Assembly (NCBI GenBank): GCA_013813605.1
Contig: JACCRL010000077.1
Span: 1-10,271, forward strand
Reading direction: 5' to 3'
DNA from: Gemmatimonadaceae bacterium
Lineage (GTDB): Bacteria; Gemmatimonadota; Gemmatimonadetes; Gemmatimonadales; Gemmatimonadaceae
Length of the DNA stretch: 10,271 bases
Of this stretch, positions 1-6,299 are shown in pieces; the stretch's first letter is position 1; every line of letters starts with the position of its first letter. Under the pieces are notes generated by a model. That model did not search any database. It was not told the DNA's origin and saw only the letters and a program-made list of their open reading frames with translations. The translations under genes and the position numbers were made by a program.

Positions 1-2
1 CC

Positions 3-266
3 ACTCATGGAACGAAGCTCGGCCTCCGTTACGCCGTTGACGCTTCACCCGAGCCGGTGACCAATGGCCTCGCCAATCTCGCCGAGTTGACGACGATCGC
101 CTCGATCGCCCTGGCGGTGTGGAATCATCCTTATCTCACTCTCTCGGTCGCACTGGGCCTGCTGGTGCTGCTCATCCTGCTCGTGCGCCGAATCGTGCTT
201 GCGCTGCGACGGCTTCTGTCGGGCCAGTGGTACCGCGCGACGGTGGCCGACCCGGAATCGGGCTAA
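3..266 (+). CDS. DUF4126-type membrane protein, C-terminal part (partial)
   Basis: The reading frame is open from the first full codon of the window and ends at TAA 264-266, so only the last 87 residues are present. They begin THGTKLGLRYAVDASPEPV and continue into NGLANLAE. From memory this matches the end of DUF4126 proteins, where a Lys/Arg-containing helix is followed by an A-SPEP-(V/I)-N segment and two hydrophobic stretches. Here the hydrophobic stretches cover about residues 30-44 and 46-65 of the fragment, and the second ends in an Arg-rich cytoplasmic-type tail. A GTG at 57 could pass for a start, but the coding signal continues upstream of it, so it is internal. Function of the family is unknown to me; it is a small integral membrane protein. 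The next gene starts 23 nt after the stop, which suggests co-transcription. Family assignment is moderate because most of the protein is missing. Confidence 0.65.
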   Translation, partial: THGTKLGLRYAVDASPEPVTNGLANLAELTTIASIALAVWNHPYLTLSVALGLLVLLILLVRRIVLALRRLLSGQWYRATVADPESG

Positions 267-289
267 CCGTGCGGGCAGACGGGGGGCCG

Positions 290-1141
290 ATGAGAGATCG
301 CTCGGCTGCGCGCATGGCCGCGGACAGACCGCGGGCGCGGCAGCTTTCGCCCGGTCGGGTCCTGCGCGATGCAGCCACCGGCTCGGTGATAGCGACACTT
401 GCCGCGGTGGCAGCACACGCGCTCGGCCTGCCGCAGCTGATTCGCGTACACGACATCATCCTTTTTCTGCCTGCAGCGATCCTCGGCGCGGCAATCGGTG
501 CCACTCGCCTGCGGCCCCTCCTCTGGTACGCTGCTGTGCCACTTGCGATCCTGAGCATTGTCGTCGCTTACACGCCGCTCGTGGGAATGCTCGCCGACGG
601 CGCTGTTCGAAGAGACCGCGTTCCGGAACGCGTCGACGCCATTGCTGTCCTCTCAAACGGCATTACATCCGGGGGGCAGATGCGGGGGAAAACCCTCGAT
701 GGATTTCTGGGCGGCCTCGCCCTCGCGCGGCGCGGAGTCGCTCCCGCGGTCATGGTCTCCCGCGAGCTCAGCGTGCGCAACGGGCGGGCCGTTTCGGACT
801 CGGCCGATCAGCAGGATATTCTTCGCCTCGTCGACTTCCCGGTCGAGATCGTCTACGCCGATTCAGTGGACAACACGCGCACTGAAGCGCTGGCGATGCG
901 CCGCATCGCACGCGGGCGCGGCTGGAACAGGATCGCCGTGGTGACGTCGCCCATCCACAGCAGGAGAGCCTGTGCTACCTTCGAGACGGCCGGGTTCGAG
1001 GTCATTTGCGCGCCAAGCGTGGCGCGCGACATGGCAATGCCCGGGATCCGTGATGCAGAAGACAGACTGAGGGCGTTCAGAGCATGGTTGTACGAGATGT
1101 TCGCGGGGGCCACCTACCGGTCGCGGGGGTGGACGAAATGA
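290..1141 (+). CDS. YdcF/ElyC/SanA-like (DUF218) membrane protein
   Basis: The 283-residue protein has a basic N-terminus, then hydrophobic segments at about 31-47, 53-71 and 76-98, and a soluble DUF218-like domain at about 115-245. Visible family landmarks are the strand VDAIAVLSNG (115-124), the motif S192-V-D-N-T-R-T-E-A near 192-200, and the strand plus loop IAVVTSPIHSRRA (215-227), which corresponds to the usual VTs-(Y/N)H-x-RA signature. DUF218 proteins include ElyC and SanA, linked in E. coli to envelope integrity and lipid-carrier or peptidoglycan homeostasis; the reaction here is unknown. I chose ATG 290 because a G-run (281-286) lies just upstream; GTG 269 in the same frame is possible, and the longer frame back to 119 would overlap the preceding gene heavily. 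The first motif, usually Gly-rich after the strand, reads LSNGITSGG here. The stop overlaps the next start (ATGA). Confidence 0.75.
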   Translation: MRDRSAARMAADRPRARQLSPGRVLRDAATGSVIATLAAVAAHALGLPQLIRVHDIILFLPAAILGAAIGATRLRPLLWYAAVPLAILSIVVAYTPLVGMLADGAVRRDRVPERVDAIAVLSNGITSGGQMRGKTLDGFLGGLALARRGVAPAVMVSRELSVRNGRAVSDSADQQDILRLVDFPVEIVYADSVDNTRTEALAMRRIARGRGWNRIAVVTSPIHSRRACATFETAGFEVICAPSVARDMAMPGIRDAEDRLRAFRAWLYEMFAGATYRSRGWTK

Positions 1142-2499
1142 GAGCGCACCCGCTTGAAGGCGCGCAGGGCATCTGGAAAGTCATCACCGCATCGTCGGTC
1201 GGAACGATGATCGAGTGGTACGACTTCTACATCTTCGGCAGCCTCGCGGCGATCATATCGACACAATTTTTTCCGTCGGGCAATCCAACCGCCAGCTTCC
1301 TCAAGACGCTCGCTACCTTCGCCGTCGGGTTCGCTGTGCGGCCATTCGGCGCGCTGGTGTTCGGGCGCATCGGGGACCTTGTCGGCCGCAAATTCGCATT
1401 TCTGGCGACACTCCTCATCATGGGCGGCTCGACCGCGGCAATCGGATTTCTGCCGGGCTACGAGAAGATCGGGATCGCGGCGCCGATAATTCTCGTGCTT
1501 CTCCGTCTGCTGCAGGGACTGGCACTCGGGGGCGAGTACGGAGGGGCAGCCGTCTACGTCGCCGAGCATGCACCGGATGGCCGGCGCGGATACTACACGA
1601 GCTTCATCCAGACGACTGCAACGCTGGGGCTCTTCGTGTCACTGGCGGTGATCCTCGTCGTCCGCGAGATCCTCGGAGAGGAAGCATTCAAGCAGTGGGG
1701 ATGGAGAATCCCGTTCATACTTTCGCTGCTTCTCGTCGGGATTTCCTACTACATCCGCATTCGGCTCAAGGAGTCGCCGCTTTTCACGCGCCTCAAGGAA
1801 ACCGGCAAGACTTCGACGGCGCCGATCCAGGAAAGCTTCGGCACATGGCCGCGGTGGAAGCTGATTCTTACCGTGCTGTTCGGGGCTGCCGCGGGGCAAG
1901 CTGTGGTCTGGTACACCGGCCAGTTCTACGCACTCCTGTTCCTGCAGACAGTGCTCAAGGTTCCGCTCAAAACCTCTTACATCATTGTTGCCGTCGCGCT
2001 CCTGCTCGGCGCGCCGCTGTTCATTTACTTCGGGCACCTGTCGGACCGGATCGGACGGAAAAAAGTGATGCTCGCGGGAAACCTCATCGCCGCGATTTCG
2101 TACCTGCCGATCTATCGCGCAATGAAGCTGTTCTCGGATCCGCTGAATGCCGTGGCCCTCACCGCCCTTGTGTTCATCCAGGTGGTGTTCGTGACGATGG
2201 TGTACGGACCGATCGCGGCATTTCTCGTCGAAGCCTTCCCGGCGCGCATCAGGTACACGTCGCTGTCGTTACCGTATCACTTCGCGAATGGGTGGTTCGG
2301 AGGATTTCTTCCGTTGATCGCGACCGGACTGGTTGCGCGCACGGGAAACATCTATGCCGGTCTCGCCTTTCCGATCGTGGTCGCGCTGGCGACTTTCTTC
2401 ATCGGCCTGTTCGTGCTCGAGGATCACCACAACGACAGCATCTGGGCTGAGGTGCACGATTCGGGGGACGGTGCGGTAGCGTCGGGGTCGAGGGCGTAG
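1138..2499 (+). CDS. MFS transporter, metabolite:H+ symporter (MHS) family
   Basis: This is a 453-residue polytopic membrane protein with the sequence signatures of the MHS branch of the major facilitator superfamily (ProP, KgtP and ShiA relatives). They include GTMIEWYDFYIFG in helix 1 (22-34), the loop 2-3 motif FGRIGDLVGRK (75-85), GLALGGEYGGAAVYVAEHAP in helix 4 to loop 4-5 (127-146), WGWRIPFI (187-194), RLKESPLF (209-216) and the second-half loop GHLSDRIGRKK (299-309). These proteins import small polar metabolites such as carboxylates or betaines with protons; the substrate cannot be read from sequence. About twelve helices fit the length. The segment between the probable helices 9 and 10 (329-339) is short, whereas some relatives I recall carry a large insertion there. 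ATG 1138 overlaps the previous stop by 4 nt and has a G-rich ribosome-binding stretch at 1126-1133. An in-frame ATG at 1084 would lie deep inside the previous gene. Confidence 0.88.
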   Translation: MRAHPLEGAQGIWKVITASSVGTMIEWYDFYIFGSLAAIISTQFFPSGNPTASFLKTLATFAVGFAVRPFGALVFGRIGDLVGRKFAFLATLLIMGGSTAAIGFLPGYEKIGIAAPIILVLLRLLQGLALGGEYGGAAVYVAEHAPDGRRGYYTSFIQTTATLGLFVSLAVILVVREILGEEAFKQWGWRIPFILSLLLVGISYYIRIRLKESPLFTRLKETGKTSTAPIQESFGTWPRWKLILTVLFGAAAGQAVVWYTGQFYALLFLQTVLKVPLKTSYIIVAVALLLGAPLFIYFGHLSDRIGRKKVMLAGNLIAAISYLPIYRAMKLFSDPLNAVALTALVFIQVVFVTMVYGPIAAFLVEAFPARIRYTSLSLPYHFANGWFGGFLPLIATGLVARTGNIYAGLAFPIVVALATFFIGLFVLEDHHNDSIWAEVHDSGDGAVASGSRA

Positions 2500-2501
2500 G
2501 G

Positions 2502-3401
2502 TTGCCGCGGCTCGTGATCGCATTCGTGGCGACGGTGGCATTCTCCGGGCAGGCGGCTTCGCAGACTGGAAATCTTTCCACGCTGCGAGCTGAGATCGAG
2601 ACGCGCGTTGCTGGCGCGCCGGGCGCCGTCGTCGGAGTGGCGTACGCGGACCTCGCGTCGGGGGACACGCTCCACATCAATTCCGATTCTACGTTTCACG
2701 CCGCGAGCACGATGAAGGTGCCGGTGATGATCGAGCTGTTCCGGCAGGCGGGAAACGGCGGCTTTTCGCTCGGCCAGGGGCTCATGATCGTGAACCGCTT
2801 CGCGTCGATCGTCGACGGATCCGGTTACTCGCTCGATGTCGGCTCCGACAGCGATTCCAGCCTTTATCGACTCAACGGACAGCGAGTACGCGTCGATTCG
2901 CTGCTCAAGCTCATGATTACGCGGTCGAGCAACCTCGCCACCAACACTCTGATAACTCTGGTCGGTGCCGAGCGCGTCACCGCCAGCATGCGGGCGCTTG
3001 GGGCGGGGCAGATCATGGTACGGCGCGGCGTCGAGGACCAGAAGGCCTTCGACGCGAAGCTCAACAACACCACCACCGCGCGCGACCTCGCCATCATCAT
3101 GCGCGCGATCGAGGAGGGCAGTGCAGCAGATGCTTCCGCGACGAGGGCGATGCGCGAGATACTGCTCGCCCAGGAATTCAACGAAAAGATTCCTTCCGGT
3201 GTGCCGGCCGGCGTGCGCGTTGCGCATAAAACAGGTGAGATCACTGCGCACTCGCACGATGCGGCGATCGTGTATCCGCCGGGCCGGCGTCCGTACATCC
3301 TCGTCGTGCTCACGCGCGGCTTGAGCGACGGAGACCAATCGAGCCGCCTCATCGGCGACATCTCCCGGATGGTGTACACGCACGCGATAGCGCCCCGCTG
3401 A
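2502..3401 (+). CDS. Exported class A beta-lactamase-like serine hydrolase
   Basis: The 299-residue protein starts with a likely signal peptide (hydrophobic from residue 3 to 15, small residues at 17-20, possible cleavage near AAS-Q). It carries the class A layout: S69-T-M-K72 as the S-x-x-K nucleophile motif, S142-S-N144 as the S-x-N motif, and K243-T-G245 as the KTG triad. The segment LNNTTTARDL (187-196) corresponds to the TTTP region after the omega loop of true class A enzymes. The general-base Glu in the usual E-x-x-L-N context is not obvious; the nearest acidic pair is E178-D179. It may be a beta-lactamase, but a peptidase or esterase role in the periplasm is equally possible. The only start candidates after the in-frame stop at 2448 are TTG 2502 and GTG 2514 or 2526. 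TTG keeps the full signal peptide and has AGGG at 2491-2494. It lies 2 nt after the transporter stop. Confidence 0.82.
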   Translation: MPRLVIAFVATVAFSGQAASQTGNLSTLRAEIETRVAGAPGAVVGVAYADLASGDTLHINSDSTFHAASTMKVPVMIELFRQAGNGGFSLGQGLMIVNRFASIVDGSGYSLDVGSDSDSSLYRLNGQRVRVDSLLKLMITRSSNLATNTLITLVGAERVTASMRALGAGQIMVRRGVEDQKAFDAKLNNTTTARDLAIIMRAIEEGSAADASATRAMREILLAQEFNEKIPSGVPAGVRVAHKTGEITAHSHDAAIVYPPGRRPYILVVLTRGLSDGDQSSRLIGDISRMVYTHAIAPR

Positions 3402-4300
3402 TGCGCATCGCGTTCCTCGGGCTCGGCGCAATCGGCCGGCCGATGGCGAGTCATCTTGCCGGCGCGCCGTTCGAGCTGACAGTGTGGAATCGCAGCGGCG
3501 CGAAAGCGCGCGCGTTCGCCAAGCATCACAACGTTGCGGTTGCCGAATCGGCAGTCGAGGCCGTGAAGGGCGCCGAGGTTGTGATCACCTGCCTGCCTTC
3601 GTCGGTGGAAGTCCTGGCGTTGCTCAGCAAGGATGGCAAACTCATCGGCGCGATCGAGCGCGGGGCGGTGCTGCTGGACTGCACATCGGGCGATCCGGCG
3701 ACATCGCGCCTGCTCGCGTCGGAGCTGGAGAAGCGTGGCATCGGCTTCATTGACGCGCCGGTGAGCGGCGGCGTCGTCGCCGCCGAGGGCGGGAAACTCA
3801 CCGTGATGTGGGGCGGAGACGAGGAAGTGTTCGAGCGCGTGCGCCCGGTGGTGGAAGCCTTCGGGAAGAAGATTGTCCACTGCGGTCCAGTTGGCGCGGG
3901 CGACGCGCTCAAGGCGGTCAACAACGCGCTGCTTGCGGTGCACATCCTGTCCGCGGCCGAAGGTCTTGCGTTGCTGAAGAAGGCGGGCGTCGATCCTTCG
4001 GTGGCGCTGGATGTAATCAACGCATCCAGCGGGCGGTCGAACAGTTCGGAAAACCTGATTCCGCAGCGCGTGCTGACGCGGGCGTTTCCCCGCACGTTCC
4101 GCCTCGCCCTGCTGGAGAAGGACATCGGCATCGCCGCCAGCCTCGCAACGGAGCTCGGCGTCGCCGCGCCGCTGATTGCGCTAGGCGCGGAACGGTATGC
4201 GGAGGCGCGGCGGCAACTCGGGGAGGAGGCAGATCACGTTGAAGCGGTGAAGATGATCGAGGCCGAGAACGGCGTCGAGATCAGCGATGGGACAGCTTAG
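3401..4300 (+). CDS. NAD(P)-dependent oxidoreductase, 3-hydroxyisobutyrate dehydrogenase family
   Basis: The 299-residue protein has the two-domain layout of beta-hydroxyacid dehydrogenases. An N-terminal Rossmann fold carries GLGAIGRPMA (7-16). The substrate-binding motif is DAPVSGG (118-124). The catalytic-lysine helix fits G167-x3-K171-x3-N175, and K240-D241 sits at the usual substrate-side position of the all-helical C-terminal domain. The length is typical. Family members oxidise or reduce small 3-hydroxy acids (3-hydroxyisobutyrate, tartronate semialdehyde, L-threonate and others) or act as imine reductases; the exact substrate is not decidable here. N30-R31 after the second strand, instead of an acidic residue, suggests NADP(H) preference (inference). 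The start ATG shares its A with the TGA of the hydrolase gene. No Shine-Dalgarno sequence is visible, so translation is probably coupled by stop-restart. It is the last gene of this run. Confidence 0.88.
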   Translation: MRIAFLGLGAIGRPMASHLAGAPFELTVWNRSGAKARAFAKHHNVAVAESAVEAVKGAEVVITCLPSSVEVLALLSKDGKLIGAIERGAVLLDCTSGDPATSRLLASELEKRGIGFIDAPVSGGVVAAEGGKLTVMWGGDEEVFERVRPVVEAFGKKIVHCGPVGAGDALKAVNNALLAVHILSAAEGLALLKKAGVDPSVALDVINASSGRSNSSENLIPQRVLTRAFPRTFRLALLEKDIGIAASLATELGVAAPLIALGAERYAEARRQLGEEADHVEAVKMIEAENGVEISDGTA

Positions 4301-4315
4301 CGCAACGGGCGCCGC

Positions 4316-4606
4316 TCAGGACCCGCGTGGACCTGTCCTGAATTGGGCCGTCTTCTCCGGCGTTCGCGTCGGTACCACCGCCGCACTTTTCAGGAGCCCA
4401 CTTAGCTCATCATCGCTCTTGTTCGACCAGTCGCGAGGATATTGAGCAAGACGACGGCGTTCCGAGCCCGATTCGAAGCACAACCAGCCGTCCCCATAGT
4501 CGCCCAGATAGTCCTCTACGGCAGTCTTGGTCTTGAACGATTCGGGCGTGACGGGCCACACCTTCCACGACACGCCTTTCTCGTCAACAAAATCCCTTAC
4601 CGCCAT
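4316..4606 (-). CDS. Small hypothetical protein (96 aa)
   Basis: I recognise no domain of known function. The protein starts MAVRDFVDEKGVSWKVW and is rich in Trp, aromatic and charged residues up to about residue 68 (segments GDGWLCFESGSERRRLAQYP and DWSNKSDDEL). It then has a polar tail, and no membrane segment or signal peptide. The pattern of a short V-D-E-x-G-x-x-W-x-V-W strand followed by G-W-L-x-F-E-S-x-x-x-R-R-R-L resembles small uncharacterised proteins I associate with Gemmatimonadota, which is recall and not a search. I chose ATG 4606 over the ATG at 4657 because GGAGGG (complement of 4610-4615) lies 3-4 nt upstream and the extra 17 residues look non-coding. It converges on the oxidoreductase gene with a 15-nt gap and is divergent from pyrR. 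Confidence 0.6.
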   Translation of the reverse strand: MAVRDFVDEKGVSWKVWPVTPESFKTKTAVEDYLGDYGDGWLCFESGSERRRLAQYPRDWSNKSDDELSGLLKSAAVVPTRTPEKTAQFRTGPRGS

Positions 4607-4609
4607 CGA

Positions 4610-4615
4610 CCCTCC
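4610..4615 (-). promoter_or_regulatory. Shine-Dalgarno deciding the start of the small hypothetical gene
   Basis: On the minus strand the sequence reads GGAGGG, then TCG, then ATG. This is one of the few strong ribosome-binding sites in the window. It favours the start at 4606 over the upstream ATG at 4657. Confidence 0.6.
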
Positions 4616-4734
4616 GTTGTCCAGGTTGCTCGCCGCTTGCGACGCCGCGCCATACACAATGTGCGATGTGGATAGGCCTGCGACCAGAGCGCGGCGGAAA
4701 AAAGAGCGCCCAGCCGCGTAGAACCCCTCTCTCC

Positions 4735-4763
4735 TTTATCGGCGAACCGCCGGGAGCCATATT
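4735..4763 (+). promoter_or_regulatory. Candidate sigma70-like promoter for pyrR (weak)
   Basis: A possible -35 TTTATC (4735-4740) is separated by 17 bp from a possible -10 CATATT (4758-4763). Each box matches the consensus at only 3 and 4 of 6 positions. Transcription would start about 4770-4774, at or right before the pyrR ATG, giving a leaderless or nearly leaderless mRNA. This fits the absence of a ribosome-binding site at that start. It is a guess from spacing and composition only. Confidence 0.3.
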
Positions 4764-4773
4764 TGTTGCTTAG

Positions 4774-5319
4774 ATGACTACGAAGAGTACGACGGTCCTC
4801 GACGCGCGAGCCGTCGAGCGAACGCTGAAAAGAATGTCGGTCGAGATCGTGGAGCTGAACCGCGGTACAGACGACCTGATAATCGTGGGGATTCAGCGCC
4901 GCGGCGTGCAGCTGGCCGACCGGCTCGTCCGTTTCATCGAGGGCGGCGAAGGCGTCAGCGTGCCCCAGGGCTCGCTCGACATCACCCTGTACCGGGACGA
5001 TCTGCAGACGGTTGGGCCCCGGCCGGTCGTCGGGCCGACCTACCTCCCGTGGGACCTCGAGGGGAAACACCTCGTCATCGTGGACGATGTCCTCTACACC
5101 GGCCGCACCGTCCGCGCGGCGCTCGATGAGCTCGCCGACTTCGGCCGTCCGGCCCGCATCGCGCTCGCGGTTCTCATCGACAGGGGCGGGCGGGAGCTAC
5201 CGATTCATGCCGATGTCGTCGGGAAAAAGATTGACGTGGGCCCCGACGAGCGGGTCGATGTCATGGTTGCCGAGCTGGACGATCGAACCGAAGTCGTGAT
5301 CGTGCAAAAGTCCGCGTGA
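4774..5319 (+). CDS. pyrR: PyrR: bifunctional pyr operon regulator / uracil phosphoribosyltransferase
   Basis: The 181-residue protein aligns by eye along its length with B. subtilis PyrR. It has [14 protein letters not shown] near the N-terminus, the [14 protein letters not shown] segment (38-51), DITLYRDDL (69-77), the 13-residue PRPP-binding loop [13 protein letters not shown] (101-113) and [14 protein letters not shown] (134-147). PyrR converts uracil plus PRPP to UMP, and in many Firmicutes it binds pyr mRNA when UMP is high. Here it heads a pyrR-pyrB-pyrC operon, as expected for a regulator of the pathway. The ATG is fixed by an in-frame TAG immediately before it and by the N-terminal match. 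No Shine-Dalgarno sequence lies at usable distance; the nearest purine stretch, GGGAG 4752-4756, ends 17 nt away. Whether it still regulates RNA here is uncertain; the enzyme call is firm. Confidence 0.95.
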   Translation: MTTKSTTVLDARAVERTLKRMSVEIVELNRGTDDLIIVGIQRRGVQLADRLVRFIEGGEGVSVPQGSLDITLYRDDLQTVGPRPVVGPTYLPWDLEGKHLVIVDDVLYTGRTVRAALDELADFGRPARIALAVLIDRGGRELPIHADVVGKKIDVGPDERVDVMVAELDDRTEVVIVQKSA

Positions 5320-6299
5320 CGGGCGCGCTCGGTAAGGATCTTCTCGGGCTGGAGTCGCTCACCGGCGACCAGATTCGCCTCATTCTGGATACCGCCGAGC
5401 CGTTCAAGGAGATCAGCGAGCGCGCAATCAAGAAGGTGCCCGCACTGCGCGGGTCCACGATCGTGAATCTCTTTTTCGAGAACAGTACGCGCACCCGTAT
5501 CTCGTTCGAGTTCGCTGAGAAGCGTCTTTCCGCTGATACCGTCAACGTGTCTTCGTCGGGCTCGAGCGTTTCCAAGGGCGAGACGCTGGTGGATACGGCA
5601 CGGAATCTCGAGGCGATGCGCATCGACATGGTGGTGATTCGCCACTCTGCCTCGGGCGCGGCGCAGTTTCTTGCCGAGCGCATCGAGTCGAACGTCATCA
5701 ACGCTGGCGACGGCACGCATGAGCACCCGACGCAGGGGCTGCTCGACATTCTTACGCTGCGCGACAACTTCGGCAGCCTCGAAGGTCGCAGAGTCTGCAT
5801 CTGCGGCGATATTCTGCATTCGCGGGTCGCCCGCTCCAACATCTGGGGTTTGACGAAGCTCGGCGCCGAAGTAGCGGTGTGTGGGCCGCGGTCGCTCATG
5901 CCGAGCGCGATCGATGAATTCGGCGTCAAGGTGTTCGACCGGATCGAGGATGCGATCGAGTGGGCAGAGGCGCTCAACGTCCTGCGCCTGCAGCTCGAGC
6001 GGATGACATCCGGCTACATACCGTCGTCGCGCGAGTACAACAGGGTGTTCGGCATCACGCGCGAGCGGCTCGATCGCGCCCCGCGCGACGTCCTCATTCT
6101 TCACCCCGGGCCGATGAATCGCGGCGTCGAGATCGACTCGGATGTTGCCGACGGTCCGCACAGCGTGATTCTCGACCAGGTGACGAACGGCGTCGCGGTA
6201 CGAATGGCCGTGCTGTACCTGCTTGCGGGCGGCAAGCCCGAGCTTGCTGAAGCGGCCAAGGGCGGCAGCGGGCGCGGGCGCGAGGAGGATCGTTCGTGA
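5316..6299 (+). CDS. pyrB: Aspartate carbamoyltransferase catalytic subunit
   Basis: The 327-residue cytosolic enzyme condenses carbamoyl phosphate with L-aspartate to N-carbamoyl-L-aspartate, the second step of UMP synthesis. The carbamoyl-phosphate signature FFENSTRTR lies at 53-61 (S57-T-R-T-R61), the mobile loop with S86-K87 in SVSKGE, H135-E-H-P-T-Q140, and the C-terminal HPGPMNRG at 263-270. The N-terminal domain covers about 1-135 and the aspartate domain 136-305. The tail after about 307 is Gly/Arg/Glu-rich and may be disordered. No pyrI regulatory-subunit gene is in the window, so this is a class without PyrI, or it partners with PyrC. The start GTG 5316 overlaps the pyrR stop by 4 nt (GTGA) with no clear Shine-Dalgarno sequence, so translation is probably coupled to pyrR. 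Confidence 0.96.
   Translation: MTGALGKDLLGLESLTGDQIRLILDTAEPFKEISERAIKKVPALRGSTIVNLFFENSTRTRISFEFAEKRLSADTVNVSSSGSSVSKGETLVDTARNLEAMRIDMVVIRHSASGAAQFLAERIESNVINAGDGTHEHPTQGLLDILTLRDNFGSLEGRRVCICGDILHSRVARSNIWGLTKLGAEVAVCGPRSLMPSAIDEFGVKVFDRIEDAIEWAEALNVLRLQLERMTSGYIPSSREYNRVFGITRERLDRAPRDVLILHPGPMNRGVEIDSDVADGPHSVILDQVTNGVAVRMAVLYLLAGGKPELAEAAKGGSGRGREEDRS
6282..6288 (+). promoter_or_regulatory. Shine-Dalgarno sequence for pyrC
   Basis: GAGGAGG sits inside the 3' end of pyrB, 7 nt before the GTG at 6296. It fixes the pyrC start, and unlike pyrB it allows independent ribosome loading on pyrC. Confidence 0.75.

Larger units (their letters stand above)
4607..4773. other. Divergent intergenic region between the small hypothetical gene and pyrR
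   Basis: These 167 bp must hold promoters for both directions unless transcription reads in from outside. Visible elements are an inverted repeat CGCGGC 4690-4695 / GCCGCG 4713-4718 with a 17-nt A-rich loop, and a small hairpin CGGCG 4740-4744 / CGCCG 4748-4752 just before pyrR. I see no T-run after either hairpin in the pyrR direction, so neither looks like an intrinsic terminator. No motif resembling the PyrR RNA-binding loop is visible on the sense strand. Confidence 0.5.

Noticed and set aside
119..289. Longer N-terminus of the DUF218 protein, with a start at 119
   Set aside because: It lies out of frame over the end of the preceding membrane-protein gene, reads as Arg/Ala/Pro-rich shadow sequence, and a better-placed start with a G-rich upstream stretch exists at 290.
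2424..3431. Long minus-strand frame opposite the beta-lactamase-like gene (335 codons)
   Set aside because: Antisense shadow of a gene with a clear signal peptide and catalytic motifs; no ribosome-binding site or family features.
4721..4735. A GAGAGGGG stretch resembling the PyrR RNA-binding loop upstream of pyrR
   Set aside because: The match is on the minus strand (the + strand reads CCCCTCTCTC), so it would not be in the pyr mRNA.
5205..6161. Long open frame on the minus strand opposite pyrB (318 codons)
   Set aside because: It is antisense to a conserved enzyme, its composition (His/Arg/Asp-rich) is typical of GC-rich shadow frames, and no domain is recognisable.
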